Shown one piece after another: positions 44,836 to 53,230 of a stretch of DNA of 64,000 nucleotides; the stretch's first letter is position 1; the number at the start of each line of letters is the position of its first letter. Where the stretch lies: NCBI GenBank assembly GCA_020636155.1, contig JACJYM010000010.1, positions 1-64,000 on the forward strand, read 5' to 3'. The position numbers were made by a program, and so were the translations under genes. Below the pieces are notes generated by a model. It worked only from the letters and a program-made list of their open reading frames with translations, was not told the DNA's origin and searched no databases. Source of the stretch: Lewinellaceae bacterium (GTDB lineage Bacteria > Bacteroidota > Bacteroidia > Chitinophagales > Saprospiraceae).

Positions 44836-45006
44836 CGGAAAAGCCTTATTTACAGTGGATTAAAATTGCTTGTTAGCCAAAAATGAACCACTTAGATTAA
44901 TCATCCCCACCAGTGTGTCATAATTTTCCTTGTCATTTTCTGTTTCCTTAGATTTTCTTGTTAATCATCTAATACCTATTTTGTGCAAAAATTAACTTTA
45001 CCTACC

Positions 45007-45570
45007 ATGATTGTGAATGTTCTTGTCCTATTTCGATTTCCAAGTATTTTTCGAGCATTGATGATTTTGAGTTTTATATTTTCATATCAAGAAATACTCT
45101 CTTCACAGAAATTGTATATGGAATTAGGAATGGGAGTTAATGTTTCTGCTATTCCTAAGGACGGAAGTACTAAGTTGGATTTAACGGCCACGAATGTCAA
45201 AATTCCTTTTCCTTCCCTAAGATTCAGATTTATATATAACCGATCGGGGTTTACTCTAGGCATGATGCAGCTTCCCGAGCTATCCATATTTGAATATGGT
45301 GTGGTACCATACAAAGTTTATCAATCTAAGAAAATGGACATCTATCCAGATCTGTGTTTTTTTAGATATATCGGTTACAATGTGTTAAATCAAGGAGGCA
45401 AGCTTGGTCTCACTATTGACTATAAAACTGGTCATAATTTTCAAGTCGGTACCACTTTTAATGTATGTGTAGGTGGCCTTGATAGAATCTTAGAGGGCTA
45501 CAATTATCGATTTTTTGGAGTCTGCAACATCTTTCTTTCGTACCGCTTTTATAAAAAATTGGCCGTTTGA
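45007..45570 (+). CDS. Exported, probably outer membrane, protein of unknown function
   Basis: From the ATG at 45007 the protein has 187 residues; a GTG at 44983 would add eight, and an ATG at 45061 would give a compact signal peptide (MILSFIFSYQEILSS, cut before QKLYMELGM). The mature part alternates short strands (LYMELGMGVNVSAIPKDG, LRFRFIYNRSGFTLGMMQL) and ends with FLSYRFYKKLAV. This looks like a small barrel protein. No family is recognised, and the start is uncertain. Confidence 0.6.
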   Translation: MIVNVLVLFRFPSIFRALMILSFIFSYQEILSSQKLYMELGMGVNVSAIPKDGSTKLDLTATNVKIPFPSLRFRFIYNRSGFTLGMMQLPELSIFEYGVVPYKVYQSKKMDIYPDLCFFRYIGYNVLNQGGKLGLTIDYKTGHNFQVGTTFNVCVGGLDRILEGYNYRFFGVCNIFLSYRFYKKLAV

Positions 45571-45630
45571 CACCTATCGTGCGACGACCGCTTTAGTTCA
45601 TAATTCTTTGGTTTTACCTTTTTATAAACC

Positions 45631-46269
45631 CTAATTGAAAAAAGGATTATACATTTTTTCTGAGCCTATCGAGGTGCTTCTACCATGCCCCGGATATACC
45701 TTTACTTCATCATTCAAAGTAAATAATTTCTTATTAATACTCGAGATTAAAGTGTCATAGTCACCACCCGGAAGATCTGTCCTGCCGATGCTCCTTTCAA
45801 ACAAGACATCTCCATCGATCAATTGTTTGCTTTCTTCATGGTAAAATGAGAGGCTTCCCGGTGAATGTCCTGGAGTAAAGAGAATGGACAACTCTGTATT
45901 TCCAAATTTTATTTGATCATTTTCATCAATAAATTCTGTAATCCCTACACTCGGAAGATGATTTAAACCATACATTTGACATACCGTGGGATACATTTCC
46001 AGAACCGCGACTTCCTCTTTATGTGCTGACAGGTTCAAGCCATATTTTTCAGACACCCATCCGTTTCCAAAAACATGATCTACATGACAATGAGTATTGA
46101 GTAGCAAGATAGGTTTTAACCCATTTTCCTTGATAAAAATTTCAAACATTTTCCTATCGGCTTCGGTATACATGCCGGGGTCTATGATTACACATTCTTT
46201 GCTGTCATCGTACAATACATAAGTATTCTCATCGAATGGATTAAATGTAAATTGCTTGATTCTCATCAT
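45631..46269 (-). CDS. Metallo-beta-lactamase-fold hydrolase (glyoxalase II-like)
   Basis: The 212-residue cytoplasmic hydrolase has the metal motif THCHVDHVFGNG (HxHxDH), further metal ligands in LFTPGHSPGSLSFY and IDGDVLFERSIGRTDLPGGD, and a final VYPGHG. The spacing fits the glyoxalase II / YcbL-like group that cleaves thioesters such as S-lactoylglutathione. Substrate is not determined. It starts at MMRIKQFTFNPFDENTYVL and follows rnhB by 16 bp, so the two are probably co-transcribed. Confidence 0.92.
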   Translation of the reverse strand: MMRIKQFTFNPFDENTYVLYDDSKECVIIDPGMYTEADRKMFEIFIKENGLKPILLLNTHCHVDHVFGNGWVSEKYGLNLSAHKEEVAVLEMYPTVCQMYGLNHLPSVGITEFIDENDQIKFGNTELSILFTPGHSPGSLSFYHEESKQLIDGDVLFERSIGRTDLPGGDYDTLISSINKKLFTLNDEVKVYPGHGRSTSIGSEKMYNPFFN

Positions 46270-46285
46270 ATCAAATTTTATTTAT

Positions 46286-46891
46286 CTAAAATAACTCTCC
46301 CTGTACGGCTAAGGGATATAGCCTAAAACTCATCCTATGAAACTCACAAGGCCCATGTGTAATGATGGCATTTCGGTGCTCTACAGTTGGATATCCTTTA
46401 TTCTGTTTCCAATTGTACATAGGATATTTTTCATGTAATTCCTTCATGTAAGCATCTCTTTCTGTTTTTGCCAATATCGATGCAGCCGCAATAGAGGTAT
46501 ATTTCCCATCGCCTTTGATGATACACTCATGAGAGATATCTTTGTATGGTATAAATCTATTGCCATCAATGAGTAAAATATTAGGTGATAATGCCAGCTG
46601 GTCTAGAGCTCGATGCATAGACCTGATAGATGCGTTGAGAATGTTCACTTTGTCTATTTCGTAATGCATATAGCGAGCCACTCCCCATGTAAGTGCCTTG
46701 GTTTTTATAACCTCAGCCATCTCGAGTCGTTGCGCTTCATTGAGCTTTTTGGAGTCATTCAGCAAGGGGTGATTAAAATCTTTTGGAAGGATAACTGCCG
46801 CTGCAAATACTGGCCCTGCCAGACATCCCCTACCTGCTTCGTCACATCCGGCTTCTATCTTGTTTTTGTATTTAAAAGTGAGTAAACTCAA
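46286..46891 (-). CDS. rnhB: Ribonuclease HII
   Basis: The enzyme nicks RNA in RNA-DNA hybrids and removes misincorporated ribonucleotides. The 201-residue length is normal. The signature AGCDEAGRGCLAGPVFAAAV carries the first metal ligands (Asp, Glu), and Asp in LLIDGN and in KGDGKYTSIAAASILAK complete the site. MSLLTFKYKNKIEAG is the start. An exact -7 box lies 27 bases upstream, overlapping the stop of the SDR gene, so rnhB has its own promoter. Confidence 0.96.
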   Translation of the reverse strand: MSLLTFKYKNKIEAGCDEAGRGCLAGPVFAAAVILPKDFNHPLLNDSKKLNEAQRLEMAEVIKTKALTWGVARYMHYEIDKVNILNASIRSMHRALDQLALSPNILLIDGNRFIPYKDISHECIIKGDGKYTSIAAASILAKTERDAYMKELHEKYPMYNWKQNKGYPTVEHRNAIITHGPCEFHRMSFRLYPLAVQGELF

Positions 46892-46917
46892 ATCTCCCTA
46901 ATTCGATTATTCCTTTT

Positions 46918-46925
46918 CAAATTTA
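46918..46925 (-). promoter_or_regulatory. -7 box (TAAATTTG) of rnhB
   Basis: This exact TAnnTTTG match on the minus strand overlaps the end of the SDR gene (stop at 46923-46925). It predicts transcription from about 46913 and a 22-base leader. Confidence 0.55.
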
Positions 46926-47624
46926 TAGATCTCCCAGTTGTGGACGTACTATGATGTCCTCAATACATGCCGATGAGCTTAATTCTAGGGCATTGGCAAT
47001 CAATAGAGCTATATCATTGGCCTCCATCAATCTTTCTTTGGGCAAATCCACTCCCGCCCAACTATGAGACCAGGTAGCACCAGGCAGAATAGCCGTAACC
47101 TTAATCCCTTTGTCTTTTAGCTCTTCCCTCAAGACTTTGGTGTAACCATATAATGCAAATTTTGAAATGCTGTACGATCCTCCATTGGGGTAAGCTATTT
47201 TACTTGCTATGCTACACATATTAAAAATGTGACCACTGTGTTGATTTAACATGGCTGGCAGCAAAGCATTCGTAAGATAGTAAGCACTGTATAGATTGGT
47301 CTCGATCATAAATTCCAATGCTCCTTCCTCCTCGGTATGTGTGAGCCCTGAAATGAAGACTCCGGCATTGTTTACGAGGACATCCACGGTGTCAAATTTT
47401 GATAGAATCTCCTTTGAAAATGCGAGGACATCCTCTTTTTTACGCATATCGGTATCCTTGGCCAAAACGTTGATTTTCGGATACTTTTTTTCTAAATCTT
47501 CCTTTATTTCTTTTAAATCTCTGAGATTTCTTGAGCATATTGCTAAATCGTACCCTTTATTCGCTAATGAGTAGGTAATTGCACGACCTATTCCTTTGGT
47601 GGCACCAGTGATAATTGCTAGCAT
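46923..47624 (-). CDS. Short-chain dehydrogenase/reductase (SDR)
   Basis: The 233-residue NAD(P)-dependent oxidoreductase has the nucleotide motif ITGATKGIGRAI, the NNAG motif as VLVNNAGV, and the catalytic Ser-Tyr-Lys: NMCSIAS, then SYSISKFALYGY with Tyr and Lys spaced by three. The length and the ending without a long substrate loop fit a classical SDR. Substrate unknown. It stands alone between rnhB and the divergent mlaEF operon. Confidence 0.92.
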   Translation of the reverse strand: MLAIITGATKGIGRAITYSLANKGYDLAICSRNLRDLKEIKEDLEKKYPKINVLAKDTDMRKKEDVLAFSKEILSKFDTVDVLVNNAGVFISGLTHTEEEGALEFMIETNLYSAYYLTNALLPAMLNQHSGHIFNMCSIASKIAYPNGGSYSISKFALYGYTKVLREELKDKGIKVTAILPGATWSHSWAGVDLPKERLMEANDIALLIANALELSSSACIEDIIVRPQLGDL

Positions 47625-47665
47625 TTTTTAGTATTCAATTGTAATGTTCACGATATTCATCGGGT

Positions 47666-47673
47666 CAAAATTA
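47666..47673 (-). promoter_or_regulatory. -7 box (TAATTTTG) of the SDR gene
   Basis: This exact TAnnTTTG match on the minus strand predicts transcription from about 47661 and a leader of about 37 bases before the start at 47624. Confidence 0.5.
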
Positions 47674-47683
47674 GAGAATAAAC

Positions 47684-47712
47684 TTTGAATCCCTGAAAAT
47701 AGTTTAATTTTG
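47684..47712 (+). promoter_or_regulatory. Promoter of mlaEF (TTTG, 17 bp, TAATTTTG)
   Basis: A TTTG element (47684-47687) and an exact -7 box TAATTTTG (47705-47712) are 17 bp apart. Transcription from about 47717 gives a leader of about 68 bases before the mlaE start. It is back to back with the SDR promoter. Confidence 0.55.
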
Positions 47713-47784
47713 ACCTTCAAACTAAATATCACAAAGTCTGTTTCGATTGTGGACAGTTTTTGAAGAGAATCGTTAGAATGTTAT

Positions 47785-48531
47785 ATGATTAAAGATGCTT
47801 TAGAACATTTCGGGAAGTTTGTTGCTTGGCAACCACAGATTTACAAAAAACCTGAAAATCGTAGTATGTATCAGAAAGAGATTATACGCCAAATGTACGA
47901 CATTGGCATAGGCTCTTTAGGTATCGTGTTTTTGATTTCCGTATTTATTGGAGCTGTGACTTCTGTGCAATTTTATTATCAAATGGAAGGCACATTGATT
48001 CCTCCTTACTATATTGGCTATGTTGTCAGGGATATGACGATTATTGAGCTTGCACCTACGATTACTTGCTTGGTATTAGCTGGGAAAGTAGGTTCAAACA
48101 TGGCGGCTGAAATCGGTGGAATGCGACAAAAAGAACATATTGATGCCATGGAAATCATGGGTGTAAATACATCTGCATATTTGGTCATGCCTAAGACGGT
48201 TGCGGCTGTACTAGTGATTCCAATCTTGGTCTGCGTAGCGGCGATATTGAGCCTACTTGGAGCTTACGTCGCATCAGTACCTACGGGATTGTTCACAGCA
48301 GCGGAATATACGAGAGGAGTGCGGTCATTTTTTATACCATACAATGTATTTATGATGTTGGTCAAAGCCGTCGTATTTGCATATATTTTGACTTCTGTGT
48401 CATGTTATCAAGGATATTTTGTCAAAGGAGGAAGTATAGAATTAGGTGCTGCTAGTACGAGAGCGGTCGTTTTTAGTGATATTCTGATATTGCTTTCTGA
48501 TTATATAATCGCAGTATTATTAACGGCATGA
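47785..48531 (+). CDS. mlaE: MlaE-family lipid-transport ABC permease
   Basis: This inner membrane permease belongs to the family that exchanges phospholipids between the membranes. The 248-residue protein has about five to six helices and the conserved blocks GAVTSVQFYYQMEG, APTITCLVLAGKVGSNMAAEIGGMR and KTVAAVLVIPILVC, with the EXGxMRxxEHIDAMEIMGV region that couples to the ATPase. It overlaps mlaF by 4 bp (ATGA). The MCE-domain protein MlaD, normally next in such operons, is not present here. Confidence 0.94.
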   Translation: MIKDALEHFGKFVAWQPQIYKKPENRSMYQKEIIRQMYDIGIGSLGIVFLISVFIGAVTSVQFYYQMEGTLIPPYYIGYVVRDMTIIELAPTITCLVLAGKVGSNMAAEIGGMRQKEHIDAMEIMGVNTSAYLVMPKTVAAVLVIPILVCVAAILSLLGAYVASVPTGLFTAAEYTRGVRSFFIPYNVFMMLVKAVVFAYILTSVSCYQGYFVKGGSIELGAASTRAVVFSDILILLSDYIIAVLLTA

Positions 48532-49295
48532 TAAGAGCAGAAAATATATACAAGAGTTTCGGAGATCAGGAAGTTTTGAAAGGCATTAGTTTTACTTTTG
48601 AAGCGGGGAAAAACAATCTTATCATTGGTCGATCCGGTGCAGGAAAAACCGTTTTATTGAAAATATTGGTTGGCTTGTTTCCTCCGACGGCAGGTAAGGT
48701 ATGGTACAATGATCAAAACTTATGTGTACTAAAACCTCAAGAATTGCGACAACTCAGACTTAAAGTGGGGATGCTTTTTCAAGGGAATGCTCTGTTTGAT
48801 TCGATGACCATCGAAGAAAACATTCGATTCCCTATGGATATGTTTACCAAAAGAACTCCCGCAGAAAAACAGAAACAAGTTGACTATTGTCTTGAACGGG
48901 TAAGTCTGTCAGGAATTAATAAAAAGTTTCCTTCTGAAATAAGTGGAGGGATGCAAAAACGGGTGGGAATAGCTCGTGCTATTGTGTTAGAACCAAAATA
49001 CCTATTCTGCGATGAACCCAATTCTGGGCTTGACCCTAAAACGGCAATTACAATTGACGACTTAATCAACGGCATTACTAAGGAAAATAAAATTACAACT
49101 ATCATCAATACTCACGATATGAATTCGGTGATGGAAATCGGTGACAATATCTGTCTCGTGGACCACGGGAAACTTGCATGGCAAGGAAACAAATCAGAGG
49201 TTTTGTCAAGTAAAAATGAAACATTACACGATTTTATTTTTGCTTCTCCGTTTTTACAGAAATTAGTCAACCAAATTAACGCCGATAAAATCTAA
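48528..49295 (+). CDS. mlaF: MlaF-family lipid-transport ABC ATPase
   Basis: This is the ATPase partner of MlaE. The 255-residue protein has the Walker A motif GRSGAGKT, the Q-loop GMLFQGNALFDSMT, the ABC signature EISGGMQKRVGIARAI and Walker B YLFCDEPNSGLDP, then a switch His in NTHDMNSV. Its start overlaps mlaE by 4 bp. The stop codon (TAA) overlaps the stop of the convergent exported protein gene at 49292-49295. Confidence 0.95.
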   Translation: MIRAENIYKSFGDQEVLKGISFTFEAGKNNLIIGRSGAGKTVLLKILVGLFPPTAGKVWYNDQNLCVLKPQELRQLRLKVGMLFQGNALFDSMTIEENIRFPMDMFTKRTPAEKQKQVDYCLERVSLSGINKKFPSEISGGMQKRVGIARAIVLEPKYLFCDEPNSGLDPKTAITIDDLINGITKENKITTIINTHDMNSVMEIGDNICLVDHGKLAWQGNKSEVLSSKNETLHDFIFASPFLQKLVNQINADKI

Positions 49296-49768
49296 TCCTT
49301 TTGTAGTGTGACATCAGTCAATTGATACATCAGCCGATTCACATCTTTGTCATTGAGGTTTAATTTCCCCTTTATTACGATGGGATCCGCCGTGTACTTT
49401 ATACCTTCATTAGCTACTACTTCCACTACGGTTTCTGGACCAGCACCTCCACAAAAGAAACACATATTATATGGAAAAGCTGAAAATATAAACTCAGTCT
49501 GAGACTCGTATCCCTGTACCGGTATGATATATCCTTTTAGGACTATTTCTTGTCCTGCCAAAGCTTTTACATCTTCACTGAATACTGGCTTGTCAACTTT
49601 AAATCCTAGCAACTCATCATAATCCTTCTTGTAGCTTATTTTTGCTAGTGTCTTCCATACTGGTGTCTCATTCTGTGCAAACAATCCAATTGGCACTGCA
49701 AGAAGTAAACAAATAATAAACGGTCTCATTAATATCTTTTTAAATGGCTCAAAAAATAGCTTATTCAA
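49292..49768 (-). CDS. Exported protein with NMCFFCGGAGPET motif (first of a tandem pair)
   Basis: The 158-residue protein has a hydrophobic N-terminus that works as signal peptide (ILMRPFIICLLLAVPIGLFA, cut before QNETPVWKT). The core reads VKALAGQEIVLKGYIIPVQG, then FIFSAFPYNMCFFCGGAGPET and a C-terminal strand region with KGKLNLNDKDVNRLMYQL. The GYIIP segment suggests an OB-fold like that of DUF3299-type proteins. The CxxC pair could bind a metal. It is a paralogue of the neighbouring 144-residue protein and overlaps that gene by 8 bp. Function unknown. Confidence 0.75.
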   Translation of the reverse strand: MNKLFFEPFKKILMRPFIICLLLAVPIGLFAQNETPVWKTLAKISYKKDYDELLGFKVDKPVFSEDVKALAGQEIVLKGYIIPVQGYESQTEFIFSAFPYNMCFFCGGAGPETVVEVVANEGIKYTADPIVIKGKLNLNDKDVNRLMYQLTDVTLQKD

Positions 49769-50195
49769 TTATTACGGCTTGTTCCAAAGTGTACATCAGA
49801 TTATCAACACTGTTTTCATTGATTCTGAGGATTCCACTCAGCTTAATTTTATCATCACTGTATGGTACTTTTATACCGTCTTTCATGAAGACTTGCATCG
49901 CTGTTTCTGGTCCCGCTTTACCACAAAAAAAGCACATATTTTGGGGAAGCTTAGAGAGCATAAAATGACTTTGTTCTTTCTTCCCTGTCAATGGAATTAT
50001 ATACCCTTTCACCTCAATCATCTTTCCTTCCATAGCCTTGACTACTGGACTTAGACTAGGGATTTTTACTTCCATGCCATAAGATGTGTCAAATTCGGTC
50101 TTAAATGTAACCATCGATAATGTTGACCAAGAATCCTGAGCTCCCAACAATCCAACATACAATATCAATACCACAACGATGAAAATTCTCTGCAT
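49761..50195 (-). CDS. Exported protein with NMCFFCGKAGPET motif (second of a tandem pair)
   Basis: The 144-residue protein has a signal peptide (MQRIFIVVVLILYVGLLGA, cut before QDSWSTLSM). It shares the plan of the neighbour: a VKAMEGKMIEVKGYIIPLTG strand block, FMLSKLPQNMCFFCGKAGPET and a KLSGILRINENSVDNLMYTLE end. It is the upstream gene of the two; the next gene starts before this one ends (8-bp overlap), so they form one unit. The CFFC pair is probably a metal or disulfide site. Function unknown, and it may work as a heterodimer with its neighbour. Confidence 0.75.
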   Translation of the reverse strand: MQRIFIVVVLILYVGLLGAQDSWSTLSMVTFKTEFDTSYGMEVKIPSLSPVVKAMEGKMIEVKGYIIPLTGKKEQSHFMLSKLPQNMCFFCGKAGPETAMQVFMKDGIKVPYSDDKIKLSGILRINENSVDNLMYTLEQAVIIE

Positions 50196-50318
50196 TTTTT
50201 TATCTTTCGCTTTTATATGAACGCAAAAATAATTGCATTGTTACCAATCATATAATTACGGGCAAAATTAGCTGATTTAAATTATTAAATTTAGAAGAGT
50301 AAAAATACAAAGCATTCA

Positions 50319-51107
50319 TTGAAAGCGAAAAAATCTTTTGGACAACATTTTCTCAATAATGAGACCATAGCACAGAGAATCGTTGATGCACTACCTTATG
50401 ACAATGTCATCAAAAATGTGTTAGAAATAGGACCCGGAAAAGGAGTTCTGACCAAATATCTTTTGCAAAAAGATATCAATCTAAAAGTGGTAGAGGCCGA
50501 CAAAGACATGGTTTCTTATTTGAAAACAAATTATAATCTGGATGATTCGCAAGTAATATTTCTTGATTTTTTAAAGCTCAACTTAACGAAAGTTTTTGAC
50601 AATCAAGAATTTCGACTCATCGGAAACTATCCCTACAACATCTCCTCCCAAATCCTCATTAAAATGATAAATTATCACCGCTTAGTGCCGGATATGGTCG
50701 GTATGTTTCAAAAAGAAGTGGCTGAAAGAGTCGTGGCTCCTGAAGGTTCAAAAACCTATGGAGTTATTAGCGTTTTAGTGCAGCTGTATTATCATGGGAA
50801 GCAGATAATAAAAGTATCGCCAGGCAATTTTTCTCCACCTCCAAAAGTCGATAGCAGCGTGATCTTTCTCGAACGACGAGAAGATAGAGTGATTGATTTT
50901 GATGAGAGACTATTCCGTCAAATTGTGAAAGTTTCCTTTGGTCAAAGAAGAAAAATGCTAAGGAACACCCTGAAAAACATTATAGGAGATCACACGTTTA
51001 TAGAGGATGATTCCCTCATAAAAAGACCAGAACAGCTATCAGTCGAGGAATTTATACAATTGACAAAAATTATTGAGAATATAAAATCAGAACATGATGA
51101 ATCTTGA
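50319..51107 (+). CDS. rsmA: 16S rRNA dimethyladenosine transferase (KsgA)
   Basis: The enzyme dimethylates two adenines in the terminal loop of 16S rRNA helix 45 during small-subunit assembly. The 262-residue protein starts MKAKKSFGQHFLNN, contains the SAM-binding VLEIGPGKGVLTKYLL and the catalytic motif GNYPYNISSQIL (NLPY type). The start codon is TTG (50319); no in-frame ATG lies near the N-terminal KKSFGQHF block, so TTG use is required. It overlaps yqeY by 14 bp. Confidence 0.96.
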   Translation: MKAKKSFGQHFLNNETIAQRIVDALPYDNVIKNVLEIGPGKGVLTKYLLQKDINLKVVEADKDMVSYLKTNYNLDDSQVIFLDFLKLNLTKVFDNQEFRLIGNYPYNISSQILIKMINYHRLVPDMVGMFQKEVAERVVAPEGSKTYGVISVLVQLYYHGKQIIKVSPGNFSPPPKVDSSVIFLERREDRVIDFDERLFRQIVKVSFGQRRKMLRNTLKNIIGDHTFIEDDSLIKRPEQLSVEEFIQLTKIIENIKSEHDES

Positions 51108-51543
51108 AGAAAGAATTAATAGCGATCTAAAAGATGCCATGAAGGCAAAAGATCAAGCAGCATTGAGAACTATTAGATCAGTAAAATCTGCAATATTATT
51201 ATTTAAAACAGATGGCACAGGTGCTGAACTTGACGATGAAGCAGCCATAAAAATGGTTCAAAAACTGGTAAAACAACGTCAAGATTCACTAGACATCTAT
51301 GAAAAACAAGGCAGAGAAGACCTTGCTGTGACAGAAAGAGAAGAAATAGAAGTATTAAAACGCTATTTACCTAAGCAACTTTCGGAAGATGAATTAACTT
51401 CCGAAATCACCAGTATCATTAAAGATATGGGTGCTAGTGGCATGAAGGATATGGGCAAAGTAATGGCTGAAGCTAACCAGCGATTAGCGGGAAAAGCTGA
51501 CGGAAAAACCATTGCAAGCATCGTTAAAAATCAACTGACTTAA
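51094..51543 (+). CDS. yqeY: GatB/YqeY domain protein
   Basis: The 149-residue protein is the stand-alone form of the C-terminal helical domain of GatB, the amidotransferase subunit that recognises tRNA. Landmarks are LEERINSDLKDAMKAKDQ, LRTIRSVKSAILL and LKRYLPKQLSEDEL, then KDMGKVMAEANQRLAGKADG. Its function is not established. It is coupled to rsmA by a 14-bp overlap, and its TAA stop overlaps the rsmG stop on the other strand. Confidence 0.92.
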   Translation: MMNLEERINSDLKDAMKAKDQAALRTIRSVKSAILLFKTDGTGAELDDEAAIKMVQKLVKQRQDSLDIYEKQGREDLAVTEREEIEVLKRYLPKQLSEDELTSEITSIIKDMGASGMKDMGKVMAEANQRLAGKADGKTIASIVKNQLT

Positions 51544-52166
51544 CCCTGAATGTAAACAATGTTTTTTTCCTCGAAAAAGGGCTCTGAAAAATAATTAGAG
51601 ATAGGTGTTACTTCGTAGTACTCCCACTTTGGCAGTAATTTTAATTCCTCTACAAGATTTCCTCCCTTTAGAGCGATGAGGCCATTAGGAAGTCTATTTT
51701 GTTGGTTATTACTTATAAGCCTTCTCGACCAATGTATCAATTGATCGACCTTGGCTACGGCTCGTGAGACCACGAAATCATATTTTCCTTTAATTTCCTC
51801 AGCACGAGCATGTAGACCTTTTGCATTAGTAAGATTGAGAGATTCAATGATGGCGTTGACCACTTTTATTTTTTTACCTGTACCATCCACGAGTGTAAAA
51901 TCCGATTCCGGAAATAGAATGGCAAGTGGAATTCCCGGAAATCCTCCACCCGTGCCTAAATCAAATATTTTACTCCCCTCCTTAAAAGAAATATATTTGG
52001 CTATACTGAGCGAATGCAAAACGTGGTGGAGCATGATATTTTCGACGTCTTTTCGACTTATGACATTAATCATTTGATTCCACTCAGCGTAAAGCTGAGG
52101 CAGTGCAGCGAATCTTTCTTTTTGTATCGATGTAAGCTCGGGAAAATATTTTTCTATTATTTCCAA
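51540..52166 (-). CDS. rsmG: 16S rRNA guanine-N7 methyltransferase RsmG (GidB)
   Basis: The enzyme methylates N7 of G527 in 16S rRNA. The 208-residue protein has the SAM-binding motif KIFDLGTGGGFPGIPLAI, the catalytic-region blocks DGTGKKIKVVNAIIESLNL and FVVSRAVAKVDQLIHW, and a final PLL-type basic stretch. MEIIEKYFPELTSIQKERF is the usual start. Its stop overlaps yqeY convergently by 4 bp, and its start overlaps the GT2 gene by 10 bp. Confidence 0.95.
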   Translation of the reverse strand: MEIIEKYFPELTSIQKERFAALPQLYAEWNQMINVISRKDVENIMLHHVLHSLSIAKYISFKEGSKIFDLGTGGGFPGIPLAILFPESDFTLVDGTGKKIKVVNAIIESLNLTNAKGLHARAEEIKGKYDFVVSRAVAKVDQLIHWSRRLISNNQQNRLPNGLIALKGGNLVEELKLLPKWEYYEVTPISNYFSEPFFEEKNIVYIQG

Positions 52167-53230
52167 TCTGTTCGACTTTTAGTAATTAATAAAAGTGGTG
52201 CAAATATAACATAGTATAAAAACATGAAAAAGTCTAAGAATGGTAGCCATACAAGAAGGTCTGATTCCATGAATTTTTTATATATCCTGAATGTAAATAC
52301 ATATTGACATAGCCATTTTATCGGAAGAAAAATAAGGAACTTATAGTTAGCGATAAAGCTTGCAGTCAACACTCCCAACCAAAACATGATTTGAGACCCC
52401 GAATATAAAGACAGCAATATCTTATGTCCCGTTTTATAGGAAGTAGAAGTACTATGATGTCTCATTTTTTGTCTAAAATAAGACTTGAAAGTCTCGGGTG
52501 CAACACTGTACACGAAAGATTCAGGATTAATATTAATGCCTGTATTCCTCGAGTTCGCAATTTTTTGAATCAAGAGATCATCGTCACCGGAGGCCATAGA
52601 TTCATTAAGAATATCTGCATTATTGCTAACCAAATGGTGTCGATATGCCAAATTGCGACCCACTCCCATGTAAGGAATCCTTCGCAGTGCATAAGACATA
52701 TATTGAGTCGCTGTTAGGAATGTTTCATACCGTTGAAATCTGTTCAGCAAACTAGATTTTTTGAAAAATGGGCCATATCCCAGCACAATTTCTTGGTCCT
52801 GAATCTCACGCATCATACTGCTTACCCAACCCTTCGTATTGGGGACACAATCCGCATCTGTCAATAGTAATATTTCGCCACTTGATTTTCTAATTCCTTC
52901 TTTTAGTGCTTGTTTCTTACCAGGTCTATCGATTTCAACTTTGAAATATTTTAATTTTTCATCCTTTGGAAGGTCGTAATTCCACGGATCTGAAAAATCA
53001 TCCATTAACACAATTTCATAATTAGGATAATCCTGCTCTAGCCAATGATGAAGGTGATTCCTAATGTTAGAAATGTCGTTTTTAAAACAAACGATAATCG
53101 ATACTTTCGGGAAATTATCCATTGTTTTCGGTAGTTGAGTATACTGATTGAATTTGAAAAAAAAATAGCCATAAAATCCAAGATGAATGAGCAATGATGC
53201 TGATATTAGGAGAAAAAGAATCTCAATCAT
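52157..53230 (-). CDS. Membrane-bound glycosyltransferase family 2 protein
   Basis: The 357-residue protein has an N-terminal membrane helix, a GT2 catalytic domain (VSIIVCFKNDISNIRNHL, the DxD-like motif LLTDADCVPNTKGW, then VLGYGPF) and C-terminal membrane helices. A RQKMRHHSTS segment corresponds to the (Q/R)xxRW acceptor-channel motif of processive or polyisoprenyl transferases. The product is unknown; it probably makes a lipid-linked or envelope glycan. It lies between nadK and rsmG with overlaps at both ends, which is odd company but suggests one transcript. Confidence 0.88.
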   Translation of the reverse strand: MIEILFLLISASLLIHLGFYGYFFFKFNQYTQLPKTMDNFPKVSIIVCFKNDISNIRNHLHHWLEQDYPNYEIVLMDDFSDPWNYDLPKDEKLKYFKVEIDRPGKKQALKEGIRKSSGEILLLTDADCVPNTKGWVSSMMREIQDQEIVLGYGPFFKKSSLLNRFQRYETFLTATQYMSYALRRIPYMGVGRNLAYRHHLVSNNADILNESMASGDDDLLIQKIANSRNTGININPESFVYSVAPETFKSYFRQKMRHHSTSTSYKTGHKILLSLYSGSQIMFWLGVLTASFIANYKFLIFLPIKWLCQYVFTFRIYKKFMESDLLVWLPFLDFFMFLYYVIFAPLLLITKSRTDWK

